64,000 nt of DNA, from NCBI GenBank assembly GCA_963921425.1, contig OY992834.1, forward strand, positions 18,551,923-18,615,922, given 5' to 3'. Below are positions 1-11,396 of this stretch, piece after piece. Source of the DNA: Dryas octopetala. Its lineage: Eukaryota; Streptophyta; Magnoliopsida; Rosales; Rosaceae. Every line of letters begins with the position of its first letter. Within the stretch, counting starts at the first letter, position 1. A model generated the notes under the pieces. The model was not told the origin of the DNA, searched no databases, and saw nothing but the letters and a program-made list of their open reading frames with translations. Position numbers and translations under genes: made by a program.

Positions 1-674
1 GATATCCATAAGATGTTTAAACTTTAATTGGTGATGAACGATTACAACTTTGATAAGATTTCCCAGAATACTGATTTTTTATGTTTCCTCTTTTTTTCTA
101 CTTAAAATGAAGTTTGAGTAGAAATATTTAAATGACAGGTCATGCTTGGTGTACCAGATGATAGATTATAAAGGGAAGGCTGACTGAGTTTTTGCAAGTA
201 TGAGTACAATCAAGTGTTATAGTGTGATTAATATGTTTGTGTGTGGGTTTGTGATGATAGAGTAAAATGTATGTTATAGTAATTGGGTTGGGTTTACACT
301 AATCTCGGTTGCATCATTTTAGGCAGTGTTTTTGTTTGCCTAATCTATCTCATGCACCTTCATTACTAATCATATAGTGACTTTTGATAGACCCTTGTAA
401 ATCTTGTATCACAGTTTATTATTCATAGAGTAATCTATATATGCTAAAACCATAACAAATAATTTTTTTGTACTTGTGGCTATTTTATCAAATTGACTAT
501 GTTTATAAAGAGACTACCTTTGTCATATATGATCAAGCATCCTCTTGTACTTTCCTGATTAAACATGTGTGAATATTGAATGTATATTTGTCTGCATCAA
601 ATAGATTTTGGTTGTTGTCTTTTTTATATGATATCTTAGAAATAAGTTAATTTTAATTGCCTTTCCTGTTACAG

Positions 675-745
675 GTTTTTGAAAAAAAAAAACAGAGGGC
701 ACAAAATCTGCCTATACAACTCACTATTGCTAGTTCCATTCTCAG
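675..745 (+). CDS. possible internal exon of an unidentified gene
   Basis: A 71-nt stretch is preceded by a pyrimidine-rich tract ending TTACAG and followed by AG/GTAACA, so both splice borders fit. It is open in the frame beginning GTT TTT GAA (lysine-rich, then an IASSIL-like stretch). One other frame is also open, so coding is unproven. No neighbouring exon of the same gene could be assembled. A second weak candidate (132-171) follows TGACAG and runs into a TAA after about ten codons. The rest of 1-1288 is AT-rich and shows nothing else I can name. Confidence 0.2.
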
Positions 746-1288
746 GTAACATTTGAAAACCCTTAATTGAATTTAACAACGACATTGCAACAATATTACA
801 CTCACTATTTTATTTAAACTAGACTTGCTTTTTTATAATTGCTTCAACCACAGAATTGCATATCAGCAACCCAATAGTCAGAAAGCATAAATTGCATATT
901 CTCTCATCCTTTTCTTCATTAGTACATGGATATCTATGTTAAGCTAATTGGTACATTAATTGTATAATATGATCCAACAGTAAAATTAAAAAGCAGTGGA
1001 CAAGAAATTCATTCTAGTGAGACAATACAAACACTACTACACTTTGTAATGTAAAACAGTGTAACTACAACTTGATGCTTGATGGCTGTCATTGATTTTC
1101 ATTTTATGTCCTAAGCTCGGTATCTGATCATTAAGATATTGTACTGAAAGGTGTGGTATGTCTTTTCTGCTTTTTCTAGCATGGCAGCTGATAGTGAATT
1201 TATCTATTTTCTTTGTTCTCATTAAGCTTTAAGTATTGACTATTAATATAAATAATTTGTGCAAATCATTTTTGCAATATTGATTCGC

Positions 1289-1488
1289 NNNNNNNNNNNN
1301 NNNNNNNNNNNNNNNNNNNNNNNNNNNNNNNNNNNNNNNNNNNNNNNNNNNNNNNNNNNNNNNNNNNNNNNNNNNNNNNNNNNNNNNNNNNNNNNNNNNN
1401 NNNNNNNNNNNNNNNNNNNNNNNNNNNNNNNNNNNNNNNNNNNNNNNNNNNNNNNNNNNNNNNNNNNNNNNNNNNNNNNNNNNNNNNN
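1289..1488. other. assembly gap (200 N)
   Basis: Exactly 200 unresolved bases. The sequence resumes inside a C-rich low-complexity repeat, which probably caused the assembly break, so the true gap size may differ. Confidence 0.99.
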
Positions 1489-1650
1489 CCCCCACCCCAG
1501 TCCCGTCGCACCCCCTCCCCCAGCCCCAACCCCCGTCGCACACCCCTGCCCCTCCGCCCAGCCCCGTCGCACCCCCCAGCCCCAACCCCCGTCGCACATC
1601 CCAGCCCCAGCCCCAGCCCCTCCCTTCCCCTCCCCACCCTGCACCCCTTA
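1489..1650. repeat. C-rich minisatellite at the gap edge
   Basis: Short units of the type CCCCAGCCCCAACCCCCGTC are repeated with variation, embedding GTCGCA words. It is strikingly GC-rich against the AT-rich surroundings, and its left end is lost in the gap. It is followed by homopolymer-rich A/T sequence to about 1790. Confidence 0.85.
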
Positions 1651-1851
1651 CCCAAAAAAAATTTTATTTTTATTTTTTTAAATTTTTTTTAAATTTTTTA
1701 AATTTGTTTATTAAAAAAAAATTTATTATTTTTTATTAAAAAAAATTATTATTTTTATTCAAAAAAAATTTATTATTTTTTAAATTTAAGGAAAAGACAA
1801 AAATACCCCTGCTATTTTGACAGAAAAACTAATGGAGGTACTATTTTGACA

Positions 1852-1992
1852 CAAAATGAAAGTTGAGGTACTTTTTTGCAAGGTTTTAAAGTTGGGGTAC
1901 TAAATTGATACAAAATGAAAGTTGAGGTACTTTTTTGCAAGGTTTTAAAGTTGGGGTACTAAATTGAAACAACATATAAAGTTGAGGTACTA
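1852..1992. repeat. ~60-bp tandem repeat with 'gttgaggtac' words
   Basis: A unit of about 60 bp (starting CAAAATGAAAGTTGAGGTAC) occurs twice in tandem, with a third partial copy up to 1992. Similar words (TTGGGGTACCTTTTGACA) occur twice at 14320-14362 and fit the subterminal sequence of a DNA transposon family. No complete element could be delimited. The stretch 2000-2800 has no gene that I can support. It includes a purine-rich AGAAGAAG segment at 2555-2700. Confidence 0.6.
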
Positions 1993-2817
1993 AATTGTAA
2001 TTTGCTCTATTTTTTATTTGTGCTGGGGAGACATGTCGCAGATGATGATAATGATGAAGGAGATGGAGAGACAACCAACAAGAAAAAGAAATTGAATGTA
2101 AGAGTAGCACCGTGTTGTACAACTCTCCTTTTTTTTCTTTCCTTTTTTTTGTTTTTTTGGTGGGCAGAGGACGAGGAGGGGGCAAGAGAATTGATTGGAT
2201 TGGGTTGATGTGCATATGCTTCCATTTTAATGGGTTGGGTTGGAGCAACCAAGTTAGACAAAAAATTAGACCAGCAAAAAACAGAGAAGAAATCGTCTTC
2301 TTTTTTTTTATTTTGGTATGAATGAAATTTTCTCCCATCTAAAGGAAGCTTCAAAGCAACATAGATTGCAAATTGAAAAGTTACAATCATCAACTTCCCA
2401 ATTTTAAGTGAAAGCTTGAAGAAAGATATATGTTAGTTTACATATTCTGTCAAAATCTAGAAACATGTTTCTAGAAACGTAAGTTCCAATTTGAGTCCTC
2501 TTATGTTGCAAATCAATCTTTTGTAGATAAAATATCTCTTTTTATGATTCTTGTACGAAAAGGAAAAAAGAAGAGGATTAAGGAAAAACAAAAAGGAAGA
2601 AGAAGAAAGAAAAAAAAAGGGAGGAGAGAGTTGCAGACAAGAAGAAGGAGAAGAAATAAGAAAAAATAAAGGAAGAGAGAAGAAATAAAAAGAAAATAAG
2701 CATTTTAAATTTATTTTTTCTTTTTTAGTTTTAATATTTTAAAATTAGAAATAGAATTAAAAATGTATTTACTATGAAAAGACCATTTTATCCTTTTTTT
2801 TAACAGAATTATAACAA

Positions 2818-2944
2818 AATTGACGGAATGGACTAAATAGGTAAACGTCGAAAAGAAAGTGGTTTAATTTGGTACAAAAAAAAGATCGTGGATCAACTTG
2901 GGAAAAATGTGAAAGTAAGTGGACCAACGGTGCATTTAACTCTA
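2818..2944 (+). mobile_element. solitary MULE-type terminal repeat
   Basis: The segment GACGGAATGGACTAAATAGG...GGTGCATTTAACTC closely resembles the right terminal inverted repeat of the MULE ending at 36487. A third relative is at 36802-36921. No inverted partner was found nearby, so this is a relic end or part of a decayed MITE. Confidence 0.6.
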
Positions 2945-3059
2945 ACAATCATCATCCACAAAAGCAAAATACTACTTAAGCTGACACAAATTCAGAAAAG
3001 AATAATATAGCATGCCAACTGCCATAGGACATCATGTAAATGATATAACATACATTTAC

Positions 3060-3339
3060 TGATGGAATAGATATTGATATTAAGAGTCCAAGAGAAGAAA
3101 CTTGTTCTCTTGACTACGTAGAAAGTTTTGTATAACTGAAAATGCTTCTGATATTGATAGTGCAGTACCATACAACACAAGTTTTAAATAGCTAGACTCT
3201 CTAACAGATAAGACTTCCCACACAACATTAAATATTACATAGAAAACTGAAAAGACACATAGAGAAAAACAAAACACAACTGACACTTAATTAATTTCAA
3301 CCAGTAGAATAACTAGAGAAGTCTAGATTATTCTCAACA
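3060..3339 (-). repeat. 3' LTR of the Copia element
   Basis: 280 bp, starting TGATGGAATAG and ending CTCAACA on the plus strand, so it is TG...CA on the element's minus strand. It is collinear with the right LTR apart from scattered substitutions and the insertion in the right copy. The target duplication TTTAC abuts it at 3055-3059. Confidence 0.93.
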
Positions 3340-3350
3340 GCCCCCCTTAA
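3340..3350 (-). other. polypurine tract
   Basis: On the minus strand a purine run (TTAAGGGGGGC) ends directly at the 3' LTR. This is the expected position and composition of the plus-strand priming site of an LTR retrotransposon. Confidence 0.7.
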
Positions 3351-3351
3351 G

Positions 3352-6300
3352 CTAGACTTCTTTAACTCCAATTAAAGTCCTCATCTTGACAAGCAGGTCC
3401 TTCTTCAATGGTTTAGTGAATAAGTCTGCAAGCTGGTCTTAAGACTTGCAAAACTGAACTTCAACTTCTTTTCCCTTGATTGATTCTCGAATAAAATGGA
3501 ACTTAATCTTGATGTGCTTACTCTTGCTGTGAAACATTGGATTCTTGGATAAACATATGGCAGATTTGTTATCACAAAACATCCTGGTAGGACCTTCTTG
3601 AGCTTGATCCAATTCTTCCATGATGCTTCTTAACCACCTAGTTTGATAACCAGCAGAAGTAAGAGCAATATACTCTGATTCTGCAGATGAGAGAGCCACA
3701 ATAGGTTGTTTCTTGGATGACCATGAAACTGCACTTGAACCAATGCCAAAAACGTAACCTGAAGTGCTCTTGCAATCGTCAACACTTCCAGCCCAATCAC
3801 AATCATTGTAACCTATCAAATTTGAATTTTTCACAGAATAATAATGAAGGTCATAATTGAGAGTTCCCTTCACATATCTCAGTATCCTCTTTCCAAGCTC
3901 CCAATGAACATCTCTTGGTGATTCCATGAACCGGCTAAGGAAGCTCACAGAAAATGCAAGGTCTGGTCTTGTAGTAGTTAGAAACATAAGACCACCAACA
4001 AGACTATGAAAGAGTGTTTGATTCACTTTTGAATCTCCATCAATTTTCCCAACTTTAACACCAACTTCCATAGGAGTACTGACTGACTTAGCATCTTCAA
4101 GTCTGAATCTCTTCACCAATTCCTTGGCATATTTCTTTTGAGAGATACAAATACCATTTCCATTTTGTTTGACTTCAATTCCAAGGAAGAAATGAAGCAA
4201 ACCCAAATCTGTCATCTCAAATTTTTTGGACATGGCCAACTTGAAATCATCACACATTTTTGCACTACTTCCGGTAAAAATAAAGTCATCCACATACAAC
4301 CAGACAAATAAAATCTCACCTTGGAAATTCTTCTTGCTGTAAAGAGCGTGTTCATATGGGCATTTGTGAAACCCATATTCTTGAAAGAATGCATCAACTC
4401 TACTGTACTAAGCTCCTGGAGCTTGTTTTAATCCGTACAACTCCTTCTTCAATCTGCACACTTTTGCTTCTTCACATTTCTGCACATAACCAGGAGGTTG
4501 CTCGATATATACTTCCTCTTCCAAGATGCCCTGCAAAAAGGCTGACTTCACGTCCATTTGAAAGTTATTCCACTGATTTTGGGCAGCAAGAGCTAACACC
4601 ATACGAATGGTGTCAAAGCGAGCAACTGGAGCAAACACTTCATTGTAATCCACTCCATAATTTTGCTTGTAGCCCTTAGCTACTAAACGAGCTTTGTATT
4701 TCTCCACTTCTCCTTGGGCATTCAACTTGGTTCTATACACCCATTTCACACCAATGGGCTTCTTTTCTTTAGGAAGATCAACCAGCTCTCATGTGTCATT
4801 CCTCTTGATGGAATCAATTTCTTGATCCATAGCCTTCACCCATTTTTCATCTTTCGAAGCCTTTTCAAATGTAATAGGATATGCATCTACAAATAAAGCA
4901 AAGGCTGCACCACCGTTTTGTAATCATGACATATTCACTAGTTGGATACCTTGTGGATGGTTGATGAGGCCGAGTTGATCTCCTTGGTTCCACCTCTTCT
5001 TCTTCGCTGTTCTCATTAGAAAAAGATGATGATGAGACTGGTGAGGATGGTGCTGATGATGGTGGAGATAAAATTGGAGTTGTTGGTGGAGGAGATGATA
5101 AGTTTGAAATATCCAGCAACATTAAACTTCTCTTTTCTACTCCATTCCAATCCCAGGCTTCTTCCTCATTAAATTTTACATCCCGGCTGACAATAATCTT
5201 GTTGGTCAATGGATTAAATAGATTGTAAGCTTTGGCCTTCTCACTGTACCCAACCAAAACTCACTTCTCTGACTTGTCATCCAATTTGCTTCTTGTTTCA
5301 TCAGGAATATGAGAATAGGCTATGCTGCCAAAGACTCTTAAATGGCTGATACAAGGTTTTTGGCCACTCCAAGCTTCTTGAGGAGTCTTGTCTTCAACAC
5401 TTTTGGATGATGCACGATTTAAAAGATATACTGCACACACCACTGCTTCTGCCCAAAAATAATTCAGCATTCCTTTGGCTTTCAACATACTCCTTGCCAA
5501 TTCCATGATGGTCTTGTTCTTCCTTTCGGCGACCCCATTTTGTTGTGGGGTGTACCGTGCAGTAAACTGATGCCTAATCCCATTCTCTTTCAAGAAATCA
5601 TCAAACTCATTAGATGTAAACTCACCACCTTGATCTGATTGCAAGGTTTTCAAGACAAATCCACTTTGCTTCTCAACTAAAGCTTTGAAAATCTTAAAGT
5701 AAGTAAACACCTCAGATTTTTGTTTGAGAAAACAAACCCATGTTTTTCTACTGTAATCATCAATGAAGGTCAGAAAATAACGATTACCTCCAGTGGACGT
5801 TGTGTTCATGGGTCCGCATACATCTGTGTGCACAAGCTCAAGTGGCTGAGATGCTTTCCATGATTTTCCAACCGGAAATGAGTTTCTCTGATGCTTTCCC
5901 AGTACACATGCTTCATAAACTTGCCCTTGATGCTCTATAGTTGGCAGCCCTCTCACCATATGTTGTTTCCCTATCAAAGATAAAGTGTTGAAACTCAAAT
6001 GGCCATAGCGGAGATGCCATAACCAAGAGGAGTTTTTGATAAGAGCACTCAAGCAAGTAAAAGATTCATACTTGATATTCAAAGCAAACATATTATCTCC
6101 TGACATCTGCACCTTTGTAATCAGAGAGTTGTATTTGTCTCTAATCACGCAATGGTCTCCTTTGAAAAAAAACTTCATGGCCTTTACGAATGAGTTGCCC
6201 CACACTTAGAAGATTATAGTTCAAATCTGGAACATATAGCACATTGCAGATTCGTTTTTGTTCTCCTGACTTGGAAAGAAATAGGATATCTCCACATCCT

Positions 6301-7441
6301 TTAGCCACAAGCTTACCACCATCACCAATTTTTACTTCAGAACTGATGGCATCATTAAAATTGATAAATGCATTTTTATTTCCTGTCATATGATTGCTAC
6401 AACCACTATCCAAATACCATGTGTCTGCACAAACTCCTCCTTCCTTGGCAGCTGCACAAGCAAGTAGAACCACATCATCATTTTCATGGTCTGAAGCCTT
6501 TTCATGCATAAAGCTGGACTCATCTCCTCCATTTGTCATGTTTTTGCAGTTTGCTTTTATGTGCCCATATTGCTTGCAATTGTAGCATTGAATATTTGAG
6601 AGAAAGGAACCTTGACCACTTCCTCTTCCACGTCCTTGTCCTCTTCCTCTTGCTGGAACTTGATTGCTTGGAGAGCCTTGAAAATTAGTTTCTTTTTTAT
6701 CATTCATATAGCCACGACCTGGACTAGTTCTTCCTCGCCCACGAGTAAAGCTGCCTCTTCCCCTTCTAAAGCTTCCTCTGAAAGAGACTTGAGATTGAAA
6801 AGCTTGCTCAATAGGACTAGAATCAAATTGCTTCAAGCGTAGCTCATGAGATTGAAGAGAACCCATCAGACTGTCAAGTGACAAAGTGGACAGATCTTTG
6901 GATTCTTCAATTGCCACCACAATATACTCAAACTTGCGAGACATGCTTCGAAGAATTTTTTCAGCAACTCTTTGATCTTCAATTTTTTCTCCATTAATCC
7001 TCAATTGATTAACAAGAGTGATAACACGATTAAAGTAATCTTCAACTGATTCAGATTCTTTCATACGCAACATATCAAACTCACCTCTTAAAGTTTGCAA
7101 TCTTGCCATCTTGACCTTATCTTCACCCTTGTAGGATGCATAAAAAGTGTCCCATGCTTGCTTTGCAGTAGTAGCAGTAGAAATTCTTTCAAAAATGACT
7201 TCATCCACAGCTTGAAAGATGAAAAATAATGCCTTCTTATCCTTCTTGCGAATCTCCTTCAACTTAGTGACTTGCTGTTGAGTGAGGTCTTCTTGATTTT
7301 CTGGCTCCACAAAACCACTTTCAACAATCTCCCATAGATCTTGAGCAGCATACAACACCTTCATTTGAATGCTCCACTGTTATAATTCTTCCCAGTGAAC
7401 TTTGGAAGTTGGGGCTGCAACATGTTGTTGTTTGAAGCCAT
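3352..7441 (-). pseudogene. Copia gag-pol polyprotein, disrupted
   Basis: Gag begins at the ATG at 7441 (MASNNN...) and loses frame near 7370. The next open segment, 7364-6141, holds the gag core, an RG-rich linker, a zinc knuckle (CYNCKQYGHIKANC, C260-C273 of that segment) and the protease motif DSG. Frame is lost again in an A-homopolymer near 6165-6175. The segment 6205-5261 is integrase: an HHCC-like N-terminus, then the catalytic core starting HTDVCGP. An in-frame TGA follows at 5261-5263. Further stops separate 5257-4865, the RT palm (4749-4408, KSAFLQG) and the segment 4299-3439 with YVDD and RNase H. A TAA at 3439-3441 lies inside the terminal region, and the original stop is at 3352-3354. 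At least two frameshifts and four stops make it non-autonomous. Confidence 0.92.
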
Positions 7442-7457
7442 GGATCTACTACTGAGC

Positions 7458-7469
7458 TCTGATACCACT
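7458..7469 (-). other. primer-binding site
   Basis: The minus strand reads TGGTATCAGAGC one base from the 5' LTR. This is the standard Copia primer-binding site complementary to the 3' end of initiator tRNA-Met. Confidence 0.88.
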
Positions 7470-7470
7470 A

Positions 7471-8365
7471 TGATGGAATGGATATTGATATTAAGAGTCC
7501 AAGAGAAGAAACTTGTTCTCTTGACTACGTAGAAAGTTTTGTATAACTGAAAATGCTTCTGATATTGATACTGCAATAGCATACAACACAAGCTTTAAAT
7601 AGCTAGACTCTCTAACAGATAAGACCAAGGTATTAAATTTCGTTTTTTTAAGGTGCCGAAATCGAAACACATGTTTAATAATTTTTCGGGAAGATTTTGC
7701 CAAAATTTTCGAAATTTCGGCGAAATTTACCGAAATTTATCGAATTTATTGAAATTTTCATATTTTCTATTTTCTCCAACTTCAGAAATTCACCAAAAGA
7801 ATATAGAGTATATAGGATTTAATGTATAGATTATAGAGTATAAGAGTATTAGGGTATATAGAATATATAGAGTATTAGGGTTTATATTTAGTGTATAATT
7901 AAATTATACAGTATAAATAATATACTAATTTTGTTTATTCATTATACTAATTTTATTTAACAGTATTTGTTCCAGCGCACATTATATTCACCTTATATCA
8001 CATAAAACCTACTATAGAATTTGATTTCTTCAATGTTTTTTATCAATTTAGTAAATAATATGTTAAATAAACATATGATAAAGTTACATTCAAAATTTTT
8101 GTATTTTGATAGCAATTTCCGTCATTTCCGTCAAATTTCTGTCGAAATTTAAAAATCTTCGAAATTTCCATCGAAATTTTCATCGAAATTTTCATCGAAA
8201 TTTCCTTGAAACCCCCCCAATTTTATTCCTTGGATAAGACTTCCCACACAACATTAAATATTACATAGAAAACTGAAAAGACACATAGAGAAAAACAAAA
8301 CACAGTTGACACTTAATTAATTTCAACTACCAGAATAACTAGAGAAGTCTAGATTATTCTCAACA
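7471..8365 (-). repeat. 5' LTR of the Copia element, interrupted
   Basis: It matches the left LTR from TGATGGAATGG up to AACAGATAAGA (7624), and then from ATAAGACTTCCC (8234) to CTCAACA (8365). The intervening ~609 bp is a separate insertion. TTTAC follows at 8366-8370. Confidence 0.92.
7625..8233. mobile_element. small TIR element nested in the Copia LTR
   Basis: It starts CCAAGGTATTAAATTTCG and ends TTTTATTCCTTGG, with CCAAGG/CCTTGG as inverted ends. The LTR word ATAAGA (possibly ATAAGAC) is duplicated at 7619 and 8234. Both flanks of the interior carry many GAAATTTC/CGAAATTT words in inverted arrangement around an AT-rich core. There is no coding capacity, so it is a MITE of uncertain superfamily. 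Confidence 0.75.
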
Positions 8366-8460
8366 TTTACATGGGACTACTAACAACATAAGCTACGGAA
8401 ACAACAATAGATATCCATTTCACACAATCAATTTCCTCATTTTTGTTATTTGGGAACTTC

Positions 8461-9017
8461 CTAGTCTGACCCTAGAAAACCAGTTGCAAAATAGTATACC
8501 TTCATTTTTGCTCTGGAGTTTGAATCGAGAACATCAGCAGAAAGCCCACGCCAAGAGGAGATGAACAGGACCGGAATCGATTCGATCCACCACCGGCCTT
8601 TGGAGGCTCGATCCTCCGTCGTGAAGCATCTTCGGCGCAAGTGAGTGGCACAGAGAGACTCCCCGCGGCAAGGGGAACGAAGCCTAGGTGGTCCGGCTTG
8701 ATGACGCCGATGAATCCAAATTGGTACGAACTTGGTTCTCGAGTTGGCTGAGTTCTGGGGAAAACGAAGGGTATGAAGAGGAAGAGGATGAAGAGACGAA
8801 GAATATGGGCCAAAGACCACCCCCATATGCCGCCGGACGCACCCCCACGCGCCGAAGATAGTGACGGCGAGGGAGAGAGACTGAAGGGGAAGAGAGAGAC
8901 ATTGTCGGGAGAGAAGAGAAAAGAGAGTGAGGAAAGAGAGCGAGTCATCCAAAAAAGAAGAGAACTTGTCCAAAAAAAGTCAAGATGAATGACCAAAAAG
9001 GGTACACCAAATCCCAC
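8461..9017 (-). other. GC-rich block with overlapping open frames, unidentified
   Basis: Between about 8520 and 8900 the base composition is clearly richer in G+C than its surroundings, and two minus-strand frames stay open for about 170 codons each. No domain is recognisable. The translations are rich in S, F, P and R, as expected of a random GC-rich 5' UTR or first exon. It could be a leftover promoter/first-exon region of a gene broken by transposons. I do not claim a protein. Confidence 0.2.
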
Positions 9018-9273
9018 AATTTCAAGATGGCAAACAGATCAAAAAAAAAAAAAAGTCATGTGAGGCAAAACCAAAGGGATGGCACAACCGTAAAAAAATG
9101 AAAAGGCAATGGTAGAAAACAAAGAGTGGTGAATGACCAAAACAGGCCCAACTAATCCCACTAATTATAATGGCAAGTGATTGAAATAAAAAAACACAGG
9201 GATAAAAAAGTCTTTTTACGATGAAGAGTACTGTTCCTAAGCTACAGTAAACCGATTGTTCAGTTTTTGTATA

Positions 9274-9680
9274 GAACAATACTTGGGTCACCCCTTGGGG
9301 GTACCTCAAGGTCACCGCACTCCCTCAAATTCTGATTTCGAAAATGCAGACGCGCATAATCACAACCGTTCACTTTTTAGATAACATATTAAAGATCATC
9401 TTTGCAAAAAATCAAATCAATCGGAAATCGTTTGATTATATAACTGTTGTTAATTAAATAGAAAAAATAGATGGTTTTTAATTAAAGAGTGATTTTTTTA
9501 CCAAACTATTGATTTTTTTAATTTAATTGACAACAGTTATATAACCAAACGATTTCCGATTGAGTTAATTTTTTATAGAGAAGATCTATAATAGGTGATC
9601 TAAAAAGTGAACGGTTTCGATTATGCGCCGGCATTGCCGAAATCAGAATTTGAGAGGGTGGGGTGACCCAAGTATTGTTC
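9274..9680. mobile_element. fold-back MITE (MULE-type), 407 bp
   Basis: The ends are inverted repeats, GAACAATACTTGGGTCACC at left and GGTGACCCAAGTATTGTTC at right. Complementarity continues inwards (AATTCTGATTTCG, GTGAACGGTT) to an AT-rich centre. It is flanked by a perfect 9-bp duplication TTTTGTATA (9265-9273 and 9681-9689), the size expected of Mutator-like transposition. Confidence 0.88.
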
Positions 9681-10245
9681 TTTTGTATATAGGTAATTTC
9701 AAAGTGAAGCTGATTTGTTTGTTTTGTTGAGGGGATGAGTGTGTGAATTTAGGTGGATTTGAGATTGGCGATAAAAATAATGTGGATAGGCTAGCTCCTC
9801 TAATACCAAGGAATTTAAGCTTAATCCCAAAATCAATACCCAATAGGAGAAAATGTCCAAAATCTTTATAAACCACATTCCACATTCTCACATTTAGGTG
9901 AAACTTTAATATGAGATTTGGAATTTTCAGATCTCATCTTCAAATTTAATTTTGAATTTAACAAATCTCATCATTTAGTTTACAAACAACACACTTTAGC
10001 AAGATGAATTTAGTTTACAAATATATGTCTAATATTTGTACCAAAAGAAAAAGGAAAATACTTGGGTCTTCAATTTTGAGGATATTCTCATCCTTAGTAA
10101 CATGTGTAATTTTTTTAAATAAGTGTATCTCATAATTTAGTAATTGTTATTATTTTTTCAAGATATTGACACATACTATAAGATTATTGATACTGAAAAT
10201 GAGAATGTCCTCAATTTTGAAGACCTAAAGTATTTCAAAAAACAA

Positions 10246-10278
10246 AATGTATATATATATGTGTGTGTGTGTGTGTGT
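10246..10278. repeat. (AT)n(TG)n microsatellite
   Basis: A run of AT followed by TG dinucleotides. The surrounding 9700-11390 is AT-rich intergenic DNA with poly-A/T tracts, in which I see no gene. Confidence 0.85.
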
Positions 10279-11396
10279 CATATTTCCAGCATGAAAAGGC
10301 TTTTGTCAAAAGTTATGAGCTTTTTTTTTTTTTCTTTTTTTGTTACACAAAAGTTGTGAGTTCACAATATTATCAAACTACAACAGTAATCTCAAGCAAA
10401 AGAAAAAAAAAAAACGAGACTTAGAGTCCAGTCTATTTTATGAGTCTTTCTTAGATTAAGACCGATAGTGATTTAGGGTTTTTAATTAAATTCTTTTATT
10501 TTTCTTCTTTGACGGCTTTATCTCGGAGTTAAAATCTAACATACAGTCTCTACAAAACTCACTCTAAGGAAAAATACCCTTCAAATCGGAAAAAAACTTT
10601 AGAATGAATTAAAAGAATTTTCTTATAAATTAAAATAACTTTATTATAAATTAAAAAAAATTTATAAATTTTAAAACACCTTCAATCTTTATTTAAAAAT
10701 TATATTTTTAAAAAATTTAAGTCTAATTATCTTTTAAAAAAATTACAAAGTAATGTAAAAGCTATAAATTCTATAATAGGCTTCGACAGCACAATAGTGA
10801 TTCTTTGTCCGAAATGTAGTACAAAACAAGTTTGGCATAAATCTGTCAATTCACGTGGTGCTTTTTATTACTCGTCAACTCAATTCACGTGGAGAAATAA
10901 TTGGACATCATCACTATTGTCTTTATAGTACACTTTATAAGGAGTAATGCTATTCATATCTCTACCAATTGCTTTATAGGACAATGCTTGTTCTATATAC
11001 ACCCAATTTATAAAAAAATGCTTGTTCATCGGTGTAGCTCAGAATTAAAATTGTTTATTTTTTAGATTATTTATTAAAAATTATTTTTATAAAAAATTAA
11101 TTCAATAAAAAATCGTTTGGTTATATAACTATTATCAAATAAATAGAATAACTCTTATAAAATTAAATAGCAAAGAGCTTGTGTTTTCTCCATAATCTCC
11201 ATTTGTAACCAGTTTTTTTTTTACGAAAATAACACTAAAAAATTAAATGATAATAGTTTCAATTCACTTAAAACACATTATACATATTTAACCAATAAAC
11301 AAAATAAAAACCATATATATTAATCAATTACATTCACAAAATAATCAATTAAAAATCTAATTAATCAATTAATAATCATTTATGCATATATATTAA

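Larger units (their letters stand above)
3060..8365 (-). mobile_element. Copia LTR retrotransposon, complete but degenerate
   Basis: Two LTRs read TG...CA on the minus strand: 3060-3339 and 7471-8365, the latter enlarged by an insertion. They bracket a minus-strand gag-pol reading region. A 5-bp target duplication TTTAC flanks the element at 3055-3059 and 8366-8370. Next to the 5' LTR is a primer-binding site reading TGGTATCAGAGC (minus), the usual Copia match to initiator tRNA-Met. Next to the 3' LTR is a purine tract. The domain order gag, protease, integrase, RT, RNase H (integrase before RT) is diagnostic of Copia. The LTRs differ at roughly ten positions over 280 bp by eye, so the insertion is not very recent. 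Confidence 0.93.

Noticed and set aside
1229..1681. Open frames of 120-140 codons across the gap
   Set aside because: They exist only because N bases contain no stops, joined to a C-rich repeat. Not genes.
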